A stretch of DNA of 64,000 nucleotides, from positions 1 to 64,000 of the forward strand of contig CAKJVC010000196.1 in the NCBI GenBank assembly GCA_918026815.1, in the 5' to 3' direction. Shown one piece after another: positions 33,801 to 46,185 of the stretch. The position numbers and the translations under genes were made by a program. Origin of the DNA: Chalara sp. BL73. Taxonomy: Eukaryota > Ascomycota > Leotiomycetes > Helotiales. The notes under the pieces are model-generated. The model was not told where the DNA came from. It made no database searches and worked only from the letters and a program-made list of their open reading frames with translations. The first letter of the stretch is position 1, and the number at the start of each line of letters is the position of its first letter.

Positions 33801-34176
33801 AACACTGATTGATGATGAGATCGAGACTCTTTATGCAGGGTTCCAAAAGGACCGGAAAAAAATACAGACCGAATCGGGCGGCGACTATGACTGGGCTGAA
33901 GCTGAGGAGCGGGGCAAGAAGATTCGTAGAGAGGAAATGAAGGTTCGAGCATTGAATTCGAATGGCCGTGTAGATTTCAGTATACAGGAGTAAGTCGCAT
34001 GTTATGCAGTCTTTATATAATACGTTTTAATATTTCGCAGGAGTGTTCTCGACTTTAATCCCATGAATACCATTGCGTCTCATCTCTCATATTGGGCAGA
34101 TGAAGATGTCAGCCACTTTGTGATGTCCCAGCTCTTATCAAGGCATCGTAACTTCGCAAAGAATGTGCAGAAATAG
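30811..34176 (+). CDS. DDHD-domain phospholipase A1-like protein, about 1,026 aa
   Basis: Proposed exons 30811-30819, 30866-31117, 31174-32414, 32466-32775, 32857-33989 and 34041-34176, all GT-AG and in phase. Early conserved blocks are GAIESITPWG and ARWFYAVD. LILVTHGIGQR lies near residue 495, the lipase motif GHSLGS (nucleophile Ser about 649) in exon 5. The DDHD metal-binding domain follows: DFDVEDFYCLGSPIG near 695-710, FHPTDPISYR downstream and ADEDV near the C-terminus. The family hydrolyses phospholipids, preferring phosphatidic acid, on organelle membranes. The first two exons are the least certain: the tiny first exon encodes only M-D-I; the frame is firm from about 30866. It faces the Spt6 gene 3' end to 3' end. 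Confidence 0.88.
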
Positions 34177-34752
34177 ATTACTGGCCTTAATATTCTATTG
34201 TGCTGAGATCCGCGACGGAAACATGGCGTTTGGTAGAGAACGGGTTATCAGGTACAGGAGTCATATATTTGGAGATAAAGTCGAATGCCTTAGTGAATGA
34301 ACTCTTAGAATACCCTGTAAAAATAATTTCTCACACCGTTCTTGAAAATTGGAATGGAAAATCATTCTAGAAGAGTGCAGTGGCAATGATCAGCGGACGT
34401 TAACTCATTGGTCCTTCTCTTGGGAACGCTGAAATTGAATTATTAGGATGTGCCATTTCGAGCAGGCGTTGATCACGAGGAAGGGAAGATATAGAATGCC
34501 GATATTCAAAATGATTGGTATGTTAGATGCATTATTCACGATCCAAGGGAAGAAGTCTTCTGACCAAATCGCCTAATAGAGAAATGCTCGCCTGAGTTCG
34601 CTACCTATGCTCAATATATACTTTTCAGCTTCGTAGATGCCCTCAATTACCTTATTAACTGGTACATCAAAGAAGAAACCAAAGGACCAGGATACCAAGT
34701 GGTAACTACCCTTTCCGGCTAGCATCGGCAAGTTCTTCAACGCTTCATCTGA
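34177..34752. other. Convergent intergenic region
   Basis: About 575 bp between the DDHD and Spt6 stop codons. Must hold both 3' ends. No ORF with recognisable content. Confidence 0.5.
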
Positions 34753-37700
34753 CTATTGGCCACGTCGGCTCATTTCGCTTGCGTGTCGAAGCTTGAATCC
34801 ATTGCAGAGAGCCGTCATATCTGGGTATGGGCTCTTCATCATTTCGTAGGCACCAGGAATAATTCGTACTGGCCACGAATTGACGTTTGACAGTTGACCT
34901 GCCTTAAAGCAGAGATGGAAGTATCCTGGGTGCTTCGTGTCCAGGCAAAACGCGTATACCGATCTCCTTGGGTTAGCTTCGGTGTATGTACTCAACCAAT
35001 TCTCTATGAATATCGTAAGCACATGACTCAAAAGACCTATTACTTCGCTTACCTGTCTGGAGCTTGGTACCCTTATTCCACTTCTCGTGCTGCATCATCT
35101 CTTCTACTTTTTTGGTCATAGGTTTGACATGGTCTGCTATCAATTCATCAAGGTCTGTATACTTGTACTTATTGCCAATCACGAGTTGTTTTCCAACGGA
35201 GAATTCACTGTCCTTCTGAAGCTCCAGGACGTCAATGTGCTGATAAACGCCGTCTGCAACTTTCCAAGTGACGACAATATGATCATTGCCTTTGGAGGAT
35301 GGACGAATAACAGCATCGCCTTGTGATTGCGAGCCCAGATATTCCTCAGCTTGTGTGAAATTGAACGGCTTGAATAGTGGATGTTTGATCACGCGTTGGA
35401 CCCTTCCGGTAGCGTTGTCTTTGACTTGCAGAGCCTCAATGTCCTCACGCTCCAATTCAAGATCCCAATATTGCCTATCACGATCGAATCGCCGCTTATA
35501 CGGAATACTTAGTAAAGCCTTACGAAGGGAGAGTTTTGCAGAGAAGTTCTTTCGGTCGAGCTCAAGAAGCTTTGCTTGAACAACCTGGCCCACAGAGAAA
35601 AGCTGATTTAAAGGAAGGTCATTCTCCGAGCCTTCATGAGGCTCGACTCGACCTTCGATCCCGGAATCTAGTTTAGCAATAACGAAATCTGGCTTTGCAA
35701 CGCGTATGTTGACTGAAACAATCATACCCTCACATAGTGAGTCTTGAGATTCTCCGGTGAGCGTCGTGAATACCTCATCCTCTGACAGAAGTGCAAAATT
35801 TCTTCGGAGTTCTTCGTAGGGCTGCTGAAGCTCGGCACGGATTGTCTCCAAGGTGGCACGCTTTCGCTGATTGTAGTTTTTCTCCAGTTGCTCGGCGTAT
35901 TCCTCAAGAATCAAATCATTGACCTTTTCTTGCTCATCATCCTTTATAAGTTTTCGCACAATAGCCCCAGGTCCACCTTCATCCACCTCAGCTTTTACAT
36001 CTTCTTCATCCAATTCAAGAGCATCAGCAGCCATTTTACGGCCTAGTTCGTAATCCTCTGGATGCACTCTTGTGTTGTCGAGATAGTCTGAATTTGGGGT
36101 TGAGCTGTCATATTCAATTAACAAGAAACTTGCACAGTTGTTCCAAACTCGAGGACCCACCACTGGTAGCTTTCCGCTGTCAGGGTCGCCTACCAGCTCG
36201 TCTCGACTATTTACAAGACCACCATTCTTATTGATAGTGTTGAGGACGGATGTCGCTTTGCGGGGACCTAAACCACAAATATATGGGAGAAGCGTTGCGG
36301 TGTAAGGGTCGCTTATGGCTTCATTGATATCAAGGCCGCAGAGGTTGACCATATCTACCATGGCTGTCTCGAGATGTTTCCGAAGCTTGTCATCTGGAAG
36401 AAGGTGTTGAGATGGGTGAAATGATAAAGAAATGATATCTTTGCCAAGAGCAGCGTATTCTTTCATTGGATTTTGTAAGTACTTCGCCAAAGCCACACAG
36501 TAGCGTGTCAGTGGTGGGAAGGTTGGATGATCAATAGCACCACGTGGACTGTCCTTGTAGAGGCGTGCTACCTCATCGTTGACAATTACAACATCTAGAG
36601 CTTCACTTCGATCTTCCCCGGTCTCTGCGTCCTCAAATTCGGCGCCTTTCAAGCCACGATCATTGACGAGATCGCGAATGGTATTAATCAACCGGTGGGT
36701 CTCGACAGAAAACCCACCAATTCCCAGAACGTCGGGCTTTCTCCGTTGCACAAGCTCAACGAAGTCTTCTCTAGCTCTTTCATCGCGTGATAGATTATTG
36801 AACTTTCCGTGCTCTAGAACTCGACCATCTTCTTCCACCCATGCCCAGCAGACAGCATCGCGACTAGGATCGCCATTTCCGTTAGATAATGCAAGAACAC
36901 GAGGGATGGTGCCGAGAATCATTCCTTTCGGCTTGTAGGGTGCTTGATCAAGTTTCCTCGAATATTCTTCTCTACAGATCTTGAGGATAGAATCTTGGCA
37001 TTCAGTTCTCATGCTCTCCTTCACACCCTTGATGATCACTTTCTCGAGTTTGTGATACGCAGCATCGAGTGCTTTCTGTCGCTCTTCATTCCAAGCGTCA
37101 GCAACCTCACTGAAATTCTCTGAAGCAAATTCCTGAAAGAGCCTTTTACGAAAGTCTGACTCGTTCGATAATGAAACACGAACTTCAAGAAGCCCTTCCT
37201 CCTCGGCCTTCAACATTTTCAGAAACATCTCGGGCTTGCTCGCAATATCGCTAAAAGTCTGGTTCTTGATATATTTAATTTCGTAGTATTGATGCTGGTC
37301 ATCAATCTGTTTTAGCCCCTTGTCTGTTCTCCTGCAAGAAACTTCGCCCGCCATGTAAAAGTTTCTGCGGAAGTGTTGACGCATGCGGGGGTTCATGAAA
37401 AGCTCTTCGGCGTACATCTGGCGGGCAGCCTCTAAGACCTTTTCTCCCGTGCTGAGTTCGTTATCGTAAATTAAAGAATCGGCTAGGTCGATTGGTGTTT
37501 GGGCATGGTCGTTGGTATACTGCTTCCTGCCTTCCTTCAAAGCATTCTGAGCAACTTGGTCAGCAGTAATACCATATGCCTTGACCAAGCTGTATGTTTT
37601 CCCCTTCCGTATACGATCATAAATGCTCGTCTTGTTACCAGCACGACGTTTTTCCTTGACATCACCGTTCGTTGCAGCTAGATCTTTGATTTCTGAAGAA

Positions 37701-39136
37701 TACTGAAAATATACGTAGTCCTGGATATCTTGCAGTTCCTCCATGGTCGCCGCAATTGGAAGCATATCCTCAAACATCTTATCCTCTATTCCGCCGGCCA
37801 ATTTGAGATTATCAAACGTCTTTTCCAAAACATTCCGCTTGTCGATTAGGGCACGGAACTTGAGGTCAAGCTCCAAAACACGCCACAAATCGTCTTGATT
37901 CAACATAATAGTAACCTCATCTTCATCTGGATGATTAGACCGGCCTCTGATCTTCCTCGCATGAATCAAATAATCTTTTCGGTGCTGGAAGACATAGGGT
38001 ACTTCGACGGCATCGATGGTCAAGAACTCAAGTACCTTTCCGATTGCTCTCGTGAACGGTGCTTGAAGTTCGGGATGAAGTCCCTTCTTTGGCCATATCA
38101 AACTCGTGATCCAACGAGCTTCCTCCTTGAACTGCTCCTCAGATAGCTGAAGATGCTTGTATGGCGCTCGATCAAGCTGGAATCGCTCAGGCTCATCGGC
38201 CCAGCGGATCTGGTTATCTTCATCCGTGAGCATCTTCTCTGCCAATTGAGAAGGCTCGAAAACATCTTTCAGCTCGAGATTATGGTCACCAGCCTCCCTT
38301 GCCTCTGCCTCATCTTCTAATGCCAAGGCCCAATCGTAGTCTTCACCATTTCCAAAGATAGCCTCCATGTCTTCGAGCGCATCTTTGTCGAGACCAGTTG
38401 CTTCCGTTCCGATGACAAAGCCTCTCTCACGTGGACGAGCCACCTCCATCTCCTCCAGATGCCGTTGTCTTTCATCGTCATCCTCCAAGTCATCCTCCTC
38501 AATAAAATCAGCAAACTCATCGACGCGATGGTGATCTGGCCTAGCGAATTGTCTATCTAAATCGTGGGGCGCGTCGGCATCATCGTCGTCGGAGAATATA
38601 TCATCAAGCCCACGTTCCTTTTGTTGCTCGCCGTCTTCCCGGTGGCCACGCTTGAGTCGCTTAAGTTTGGGCTGCAGTTGTGTCAGAAGTCCATATAAAC
38701 CTAAAAAAAATGTGACTATACCTGTGAGGTAGTCTTTCGCTCCCATTCAGGATTTGCCTCTCCAATGAGATCAAGATCCTCCTCATCTAGCACTGCTTCT
38801 TCCTCATCGCGCTCTGCCCTCCGTCGCTTTCTATCCTTCTTCCGACGTCGCTCTCGCTCATCTGGCTCTTCTTCATCGTCTTCTATGATGAAACCCTCTC
38901 GGACCTGCGATACAATGTTAGCCGTAGCGCAAAACATGTGCAGCATTTCTTTTGGGATGTACCGCGCGAGCCGCCTCCTCATCATCATCGTCATCTTCCT
39001 CCTCGCTTGAATCATCTATATGTCCGTTCTCATGGTCTTCCCGCGCACGCATTTCACCAGTGTCCTCATCGAATGAGTCATCATTTTCCTCATCATCGAG
39101 GTCGGCCTCAGTTTCAAGCAGGTCATTCAAGCTCAT
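34753..39136 (-). CDS. SPT6: Transcription elongation factor Spt6, 1,408 aa
   Basis: Exons on the minus strand: 39136-38963, 38904-38722, 38671-35053, 35003-34753. The N-terminus is highly acidic ([27 protein letters not shown]), followed by [14 protein letters not shown], a hallmark of Spt6. The Tex-like core includes a helix-turn-helix region ([15 protein letters not shown]), a YqgF/RNase H-like domain ([10 protein letters not shown] ... [12 protein letters not shown]) and a helix-hairpin-helix ([15 protein letters not shown]). An S1 domain follows ([20 protein letters not shown]), then the tandem SH2 region at the C-terminus ([24 protein letters not shown]). Spt6 is a histone chaperone travelling with RNA polymerase II. 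Length is normal for fungi. Confidence 0.97.
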
Positions 39137-40251
39137 CTTTGCGGTTTGGGAGGTTTAATGACAAAGAAATGAGATAGAAAGGGCGAGACGGTGGCTCTAT
39201 GCTGGCAAATATTGTGGTCCAGCAGCTTGGAGGGTAGCGAGAGAGGTCGAGCGGTCTGTGGCAGCTTTGGAGGAGATGAGGAATAGTTTCTGCCTTTACT
39301 CAACTAGGGCGAATCGCGATATAAAAAACGCGACAGGGGGGTTTTGAGAGAGGCTGAGGCTGAGGCTGATGCTTGAAAATGCTGTGTTACATAATCATGC
39401 CTCGTGTCACATGCGCCCATATATCTCACGTGAAATAGCATGTTATCTGCTTACTTAAGCGATATGCTACGGACAAGACAGGACAATGTTGCGGCCAACA
39501 CACAGACACAGTTTCATCAAACCTACTGATTTATCACGAAAGCAGTGCTATCTTGATTTGTACCTGGTGTGTATGTTTCTTTTATTTCTTACGGAAGATC
39601 TCAGCTTTACAAGCTCCAAACCTGGATATGTAGATTCTGTAGAAAACCCATTACTTTAGCACCATCTCAGGGGCTGATGAGGGGCAGAACCTGAAGGAAG
39701 CGAAGTGTATGCGGGTGCAAGCCTAATCAGTGCGGCCCAATTGCTTTGCAAAAAGCTTTCCAACGTGAGACGCCTGTAGTAAAGGTACTTGCTAGTATTG
39801 TGTAGGATTGGCTTGGGCTGGGCCTCCACTCCAAAAGACTAAACTATTATCTCGAGTCATACCATTTTTTGGTTCCTCTATCTCTAATACCTCGTGCATC
39901 TCATGGCGGAGTGAAAGCATATATCTGCGAATCGAGAACCATCAGACCTAACTACCCCACCCCACCTCAAGCCCACCTCGTCCGTGGTTGTTAGCGCCAG
40001 CCTGACCATCCTTCGTTGGTACTGTAACTGTGCCTGGTTACAAGATTCAATATTTACACTGCGTTTGAACCACCGTTGGCCTGCTTAATCGTGATATAGC
40101 ATAAACTCACGCACGCGGACACAAAGACAAAGACCACCAGTCTGCACATCCTATCTCGCGTCCATCGGTTTTGCCAAAGTGAGGAGCAGGCGACGTCTCT
40201 AGACACTCAACCCTCTCGGTTCCGTGGGGCAGCCACAGCAGTTAATACACG
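39137..40251. promoter_or_regulatory. Divergent promoter region, Spt6 / MAPKK
   Basis: 1.1 kb between the two start codons; both promoters and leaders must be here. A GAGGCT hexamer repeat lies at 39350-39370 and an AT element GATATAAAAAACGCGAC near 39317 on the Spt6 side. No ORF. No individual factor site can be claimed. Confidence 0.6.
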
Positions 40252-41986
40252 ATGTCGGAAGGAGGCTTTGGGGCAAGGAGTTTGAAGAGGAAAAATGTCA
40301 AAGGGTTAGCTTTGAATGCGCCAGCGCCACGGAAGGTGGAACTCCCCTCAGATGCCGATCTGCAAATTCCTGGAAGCATTGGCGCCAGCGAGAGCACACG
40401 GCAGACTGCACAACTGGAAATTGGTATTGAATACAAGTTGGACTTGAAGAGGGAAGACCTGGAGGTCCTAAAAGACTTGGGAGCTGGTAATGGAGGAACA
40501 GTGAGCAAAGTGCGCCATATGGCAACAGGGACAATCATGGCAAGAAAGGTCGGTGCAAATATCCACAAGATTGTTTCAGTTACTGATACCCAGTTTCTTA
40601 GGTGATTCACGTCGAGGCCAAGAAAGAGATGCGTCGTAGGATCGTTCGTGAACTCCAGATCATGCACGAGTGCAATTCCGTGTACATTGTAAACTTTTAC
40701 GGCGCTTTCCTGAGCGACAACAACGATGTGATAATGTGTATGGAGTATATGGATGTCGGGTACTGTGGTCGTTTCTTTCTGAGCTTCTCGGGCTAACATC
40801 TTTATTAGCGCACTCGATCGCATCTCCCAGCAATTCGGTCCTGTGCGAGTAGACGTGCTTGGAAAGATCGCAGAAGCAACCCTAGGAGGCCTGACATATT
40901 TGTATATGGCGCACCATATCATGCACCGAGACATCAAACCTTCGAACATACTGGTTAACTCCAAGGGACAGATTAAACTCTGCGACTTTGGCGTATCAGG
41001 TGAACTAGTCAACTCAGTGGCGGACACGTTTGTGGGCACCTCAACTTATATGGCACCTGAGCGGATTCAGGGTGAAAAGTATACTGTGAAATCTGATGTT
41101 TGGAGTTTTGGTTTGGCTATTATGGAACTAGCTATTGGCAAATTCCCGTTCGATGCTAGTGAGCATCTGTCGGATGGTGATGGGGCCCCAGCTGGTATCT
41201 TAGATCTACTGCAGCAGATCGTTCATGAGCCTGCACCAAAACTACCTAAGAGCGATGCCTTCCCAAGTATTCTTGAAGATATGATCCAGAAATGCTTAGC
41301 CAAGAAGCCAGAAGAACGTCCTACCCCAGCAGATCTCTACGTAAGTGGCTCTTAACCATTTTGCTTTTATCACCATTGACAGTTTATAGGAACGTGAGCC
41401 TTTCGTACAAGCCGCAAAGCGCACCCCAGTAGATTTGCGAGAGTGGGCTGTGAGTTTGATGGAGAGAGATAATCGCAAGTCTCACCTCGCTCCGCAGTTG
41501 TCTCCAGCAACCCGAGCATTGCTTCGGTCTGGGGACTCGCCGATCGGCTCTGCCCCTCAGGATTATTCATTGCCAACACCAACATCTGGTGACATTCCCA
41601 TAGGAGGCGCAGATGTTCGCTCAGCAATGGCATCTCCCGATTATGGCTCTAGGTCAGCCATTAAGAATGGATCACAGAGTCTTGGCCGTGCGTCTGGCCA
41701 GGACTCATCACGCCATCCAGGCATAGCCCGAGTTTCAACAACGAGTTCTGTTCCAAAGGTTAGCACAGTCCACGTTCCGGACCATGTAGTGCCTAGTGGA
41801 TCGTCAAGCGCAGGTGCATCAAGCTTCAACCTTCCCATACGACCCGCTCCACCACCAACAGGAGCATTGCCACCACCGCCGCCAGTCCCACGGAAGGAGA
41901 ACAGTGATCAGGATATCAAAAAGGATAGTCGGCGGCAAGCTACGTTTGGAAATGGCATGTATGGATACCCAAATTCCGGGCATTGA
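40252..41986 (+). CDS. MAP kinase kinase, Ste7/Fuz7 type, 527 aa
   Basis: Exons 40252-40548, 40602-40759, 40809-41340, 41390-41986, all in phase. The N-terminus SLKRKNVKGLALNAP is typical of the Ste7 branch. Kinase motifs: glycine loop GAGNGGTV (78-85), catalytic lysine in MARK (Lys99), HRDIKPSN (about 191-198), DFG near 211, activation loop SVADTFVGT with the usual phosphosites Ser221 and Thr225, and MAPERIQGEKY. Such kinases relay Ste11-type MAPKKK signals to Fus3/Kss1-type MAPKs for mating, appressorium formation and virulence in fungi. The last 170 residues are Ser/Pro-rich with a run of prolines (TGALPPPPPVP), probably disordered. The first ATG fits the conserved N-terminus. Confidence 0.95.
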
Positions 41987-42670
41987 GCGACTTTCTTCAT
42001 CAAAGTCTTTTTACATCTCTGGAAGCGCAAGCCAGCATTGCCGGCGCCGTCTCGATTTGCTATAGTTCCTATTCTGTTGATGCATATCTCGTTCATGGCT
42101 CGGATCGTACTTATCTGAATGGCCAGAAAAGGAAGGAAGCAGACTTTAGTAACTTCCGGCGTTATACAGGCGTATGATAGATTCAACGAAGTGCCTAATA
42201 GCTTTTGTTCTTTTCCGTGCCATCGATACCTTCTGCAATATAATAACTAGATCAAGCCGTTACGATGCAATGGGTTTATTCTTGTAAGATGAAGATTGTT
42301 GACCCCCAAATAAACATCCTAGATGTGTTTCGTGGCGAGCCCTCCCTTCGTGTAGGAAGATTATCTCCCAACGCTCGTTTGTATAAATCACCAGGTCAGT
42401 GATACGCACCTTGGAAGCTCGACTAGGACTCGAGGAGCCGAGTCGCCTACAAGTTGCTGTTTTTTCGTCTCCTTCTATTTCTCGAGGACAGAATAACGAG
42501 GTAAAGCATACTTGGGCATGGCCATACAATATGAATAATAAGTATACGGTGGTTCGAACTTTCATAGATTCAACGATCTCTCCAGGTGCGGCTTTCATTC
42601 AGTCTATTGCCTTATGGTTGGCATTTAAAGGGGAGGCTGGCCTTTTTGGCATCCTTTAAATCTACATATT
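41987..42670. other. Convergent intergenic region
   Basis: About 680 bp between the MAPKK and HAD stop codons. Open frames here (for example 42260-42598 minus) show no family resemblance. Confidence 0.5.
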
Positions 42671-43853
42671 TTAGTTCTTTCCTTTTCCATCCTTGAGGCC
42701 GCCTACACCCACCCCTCGCGCTTCCGTATCACTACTTTCACCTCCACGGGCGGTTTGACCAATGAAACCATTTTCCAAGATCTCGATCAATTCATCTAGT
42801 CTCGAAATACAGAGATCTGTATGCTCATGGGTTGCTAAATGCGTATTGACCTCATTCATAAGCAAAATCGTCGCTGCGCCAGCCCGATACCCTGCCGTCA
42901 TATCGTCTATTGAGTCCCTTTAGACTGCATAAGCTTCATTACCTATTTTGGGGGGGAAGGGGGGGGGGGGGGGGGGGGGTTGAGCGAAGAAGCAAATAAC
43001 TTACCCAACCATAATCATCTCCCTCCCGTCCCCGCTCTCGCCATCTTCCTTAATTAAGCCCCAGCTTTTGGCGATATGCAATATTCCTGCTGGATCTGGT
43101 TTTGGTGGTCGGAAGTCTCTCGTTACGATCGGCGCAAATACCTGTCCTTGGAGAAACTTGCCTAAGAGATGGTTTACAGGCACGTTAAAATTGCGAGTGC
43201 AGATGCCCTTTGGAATGGATCTAGAGTCTAGATATTCCATTAGAGAAAGAAGACCCGGCTGTGGCGCTTGAGAGTCGCAGGCTGCAGATTCGATATCACG
43301 TATCCTCTGAAATGCGATGGCTTGGGCATCCGGTGGTAGGGTGTAGATGTGATCGAGGATGTCTGTCTGCGAAGTTTAGTCACTTATTCGTTTCTGAATT
43401 CGGGAGTACTAACTCCTTTGTCGATAGAGAGAGCCCTGCGCATCTGGCTAAACATGTAGTTCTGAGGCATACTTCGGCGACGGTCAGCTCATTTTCATTT
43501 GATAGATAGTGCCGCGGATGGAGCTTCTGTAATGTAGAAGCATCCATCTTCATCCCAAGTATTAATAACAACGCCACCATCTCTCGAAACATTTTACTTG
43601 GACTGGCTCTCCATCCTAGCAAATACATTACTCTGACTAACCATAAAGTACCATCAACGTCAAATACAATTCCTTTCAGTGTTGGAACTCCTGCTGCCGC
43701 GACACCGACTCCATGCTTCAGAGGAGCGAACCGACGAGGTTCTTTGGATGACGTAGACATCATGAGAGCCCTTCTCAAGCGATCGCTTGCAATTCTGGGG
43801 GAACACTGAAGCGGAAAACAATGAAGACTAGTAGTCACTTGCGAAAAATTCAT
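42671..43853 (-). CDS. HAD-like phosphatase, about 292 aa
   Basis: Exons on the minus strand: 43853-43642, 43471-43414, 43366-43005, 42917-42671. All four HAD motifs are present: FDVDGTL (nucleophile Asp65, Asp67), GICTRNF (motif II), FRPPKPDP (motif III lysine) and GDSIDD (motif IV), which is completed only by splicing the last intron. A small helical cap lies between motifs I and II. The family dephosphorylates small phosphorylated metabolites; the substrate here is unknown. An upstream ATG (43853) gives a basic N-terminus that could target mitochondria; a second Met pair at 43764-43759 is an alternative start. Intron 1 is long (170 bp) and intron 3 contains a run of 21 G on the plus strand. 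Confidence 0.85.
42950..42979. repeat. Homopolymer G tract (G7-AA-G21) inside an intron
   Basis: Seven G, two A, then 21 G. On the coding (minus) strand it is poly-C within intron 42918-43004 of the HAD gene, between the donor and the branch region. Confidence 0.9.
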
Positions 43854-46185
43854 GTATAACTTCAGCAATATCTAATGGATTCTATTGGGGCAATTTGTGT
43901 GAATGTGACAGCGGGGGAAATGTGGGGATTGTGCTTCTCGCTTAACCATAGATCCTTTTCCCGTTCTGGGCTGAATCTTCAGGGGCTAGCCTTTGAATAG
44001 AGAAAGGCCATCAAGAGAAATTAGAATACGATACTTCGTATATTTCCAGACCAATATTAGTAGGCCACTTCTGTCAGGGCATCAATAGTTTGTTGCATAT
44101 CATAGATCCCACGATAAGAATACCTCCATCCTAGCATGACTAAGCATTATTCCTTTCAAGTGGCATTTCGAGTTATATCAGTTAGACCCAGAAACGCCTT
44201 TCTTTGACCTGGCCGATTCGACAATAGAGCAACGATATAAAGTTCAGAAAAGCCTCTAGGTTCGTTTTGGAAGAGACGCATATCGCCTCGCGCATTGGAG
44301 CAGCGCTCTGAAACTTTAGTATATGAATGTGGATCAGGTCTGGGCCACCAAAACCTGGCAGAAATACTAGAAAACAATTTCGATCAAGAAAGGGCAGAGA
44401 TCTGAACACCAAGCTTCAACAAACTTACCTCCCAGGCAGCTTTAGCAAGCCATACACGCACTCGTCGGAATTTCGTCAATGCCAGTTGTACAATGTTCTT
44501 TAGACAGCCATGATTGATTTAGGATTAGCTACTTTCCTCTGATTCATGAGACAATCATACCTCTGCCATATGAGGATATTCCTAATCTCGTCTAACAAGA
44601 CTTCTCATCCACGCACACTAGTTGAATACAAAATAACAAACTCCAGGCTAATTTAGCTGACACTTCAAAATGACAAAAAGCAATGATCCGCAAGCAATAT
44701 ATTTCCATAAAGTTACATACTGTGGACGCTACGGTCAGATAAAGAGGGAGACCTTCCTCCAGTGAAGGATAAATGTGCCAAATCCATGGATATGAGACCT
44801 TCAACCCATGTCAAAAATACATAGTGATTTGAGCCGAAAGAGCCCACGTAAATACTATGCGAACAGTGCCTTATATGAAGTGGGCAGCGTGGCTTCGGCG
44901 GAAGCTTGAGAGCAATGGAGTCGTAAAACTCGCAGCATATCCAACAGAGCACAGCGGACGCCGTTTGAGCTCACCAATGACGACCTTTAACAAGCCAATG
45001 CAAGTATCCGGAATGGTGCTTCTGATAGGCTCAACTGAGGCAGAGGGGCGCTCTTAGCTCGCCTTGTAGCCAAACCCGTGGCGAAAATCACCATCATTGA
45101 AGTTTCATCGTTCAATAACCAAGGCCCTGAGGCAAGGATACTACGGAGCAAATAATGAATTGGCTTGAAGACTACCAAAGAGGCCCGGTAGTGTTAGATG
45201 CGGTCCTCGCCTTGTTACACCATGGTGAGGAGGGGAAGAGAGAAGGCAGATATCTGCTTGCAATGGCATGTGATGATGAGGTTGCTAGGGAGCGGTTATG
45301 CCCGCGACGCATGGTAGTACCTGACAGCAGGAGCCAGTGGCGTCTGTTATCGAGAGCTTCCAATGTATGGTTGGGTTTCGCGATACATGACTAGTCAGGG
45401 ATGGATTTGTGAGGACGCAACGGAAAGTTGGATTAGATATGGATTAAGATGATTAGCATATCCTTTCCAAAGGCTCTTCCTTCCAGAAACGGCGCTTTTG
45501 TGTTCAGGCTCAAGTCGCACATATGAGAGATCAGACACCGAAATGCGGCTGACATATGCAGATCGCAGCAAAGAACATACATCGGCCTAGAAAGGGACAT
45601 ATATCCGTTGTCAAAGTCACCAAACACCTAAAGTTCCAAATAAGCCCGGCTTTGGCGACTTAGGAAAATAGTCGACTCAGTGCTTTCAGAATTTAGAGTA
45701 GGCGCACAATGATTGATTGTTGATTTGGAGCGCAGAAACTCCTTAATAGAGCTTGGGTTATCTCTATCATCTGTCTAGTGGGTCTTTCTGCTCTCTGAAT
45801 ACTTGGTGGCACTAACTAGAAAGCTCATGTTATAGTAAAAGGAAAATCATAGATGAATGTGGTCATGCCTGAAAAAAACAACATCAGGAATCAAATATAA
45901 ATTTACAAGGGATATTTGGAAGATCTCGCTTGTATTCTCGAAGAGGCCATTACTATAGATCCCATGAACCAACGCCGGTATGATAAACGACTCTTCGGTC
46001 GTGATCGCTCCCACACGCTATGCTCCTAATATAATATCCCTCAAATGCTTCGTAGAATGGTCGTGAAGTCTGTCGCTTGAACCAATCCGACGTCCCCTAC
46101 TGATGAACAGAGAGCTACAGGATGGCTAAGGTATAGTGCTGTTATGTTGCTGATCCGAGTATGAAGAAGAACAAAACATCGAGTC
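43854..46185. other. Gene-poor interval
   Basis: 2.3 kb of ordinary composition. Open frames such as 44156-44412 (minus), 44857-45057 and 45155-45394 (plus) are short, mutually overlapping or without known relatives. No RNA gene recognised. It contains the promoter of the HAD gene and the 3' end of the DUF4588-like gene. Confidence 0.5.

Noticed and set aside
40242..41039. 265-codon minus-strand frame across the MAPKK gene
   Set aside because: It is the reverse-strand shadow of strongly conserved kinase exons and introns, with no domain of its own.
44857..45394. Plus-strand frames that might be exons of one gene
   Set aside because: No splice pair gives a coherent protein and no motif is recognisable.
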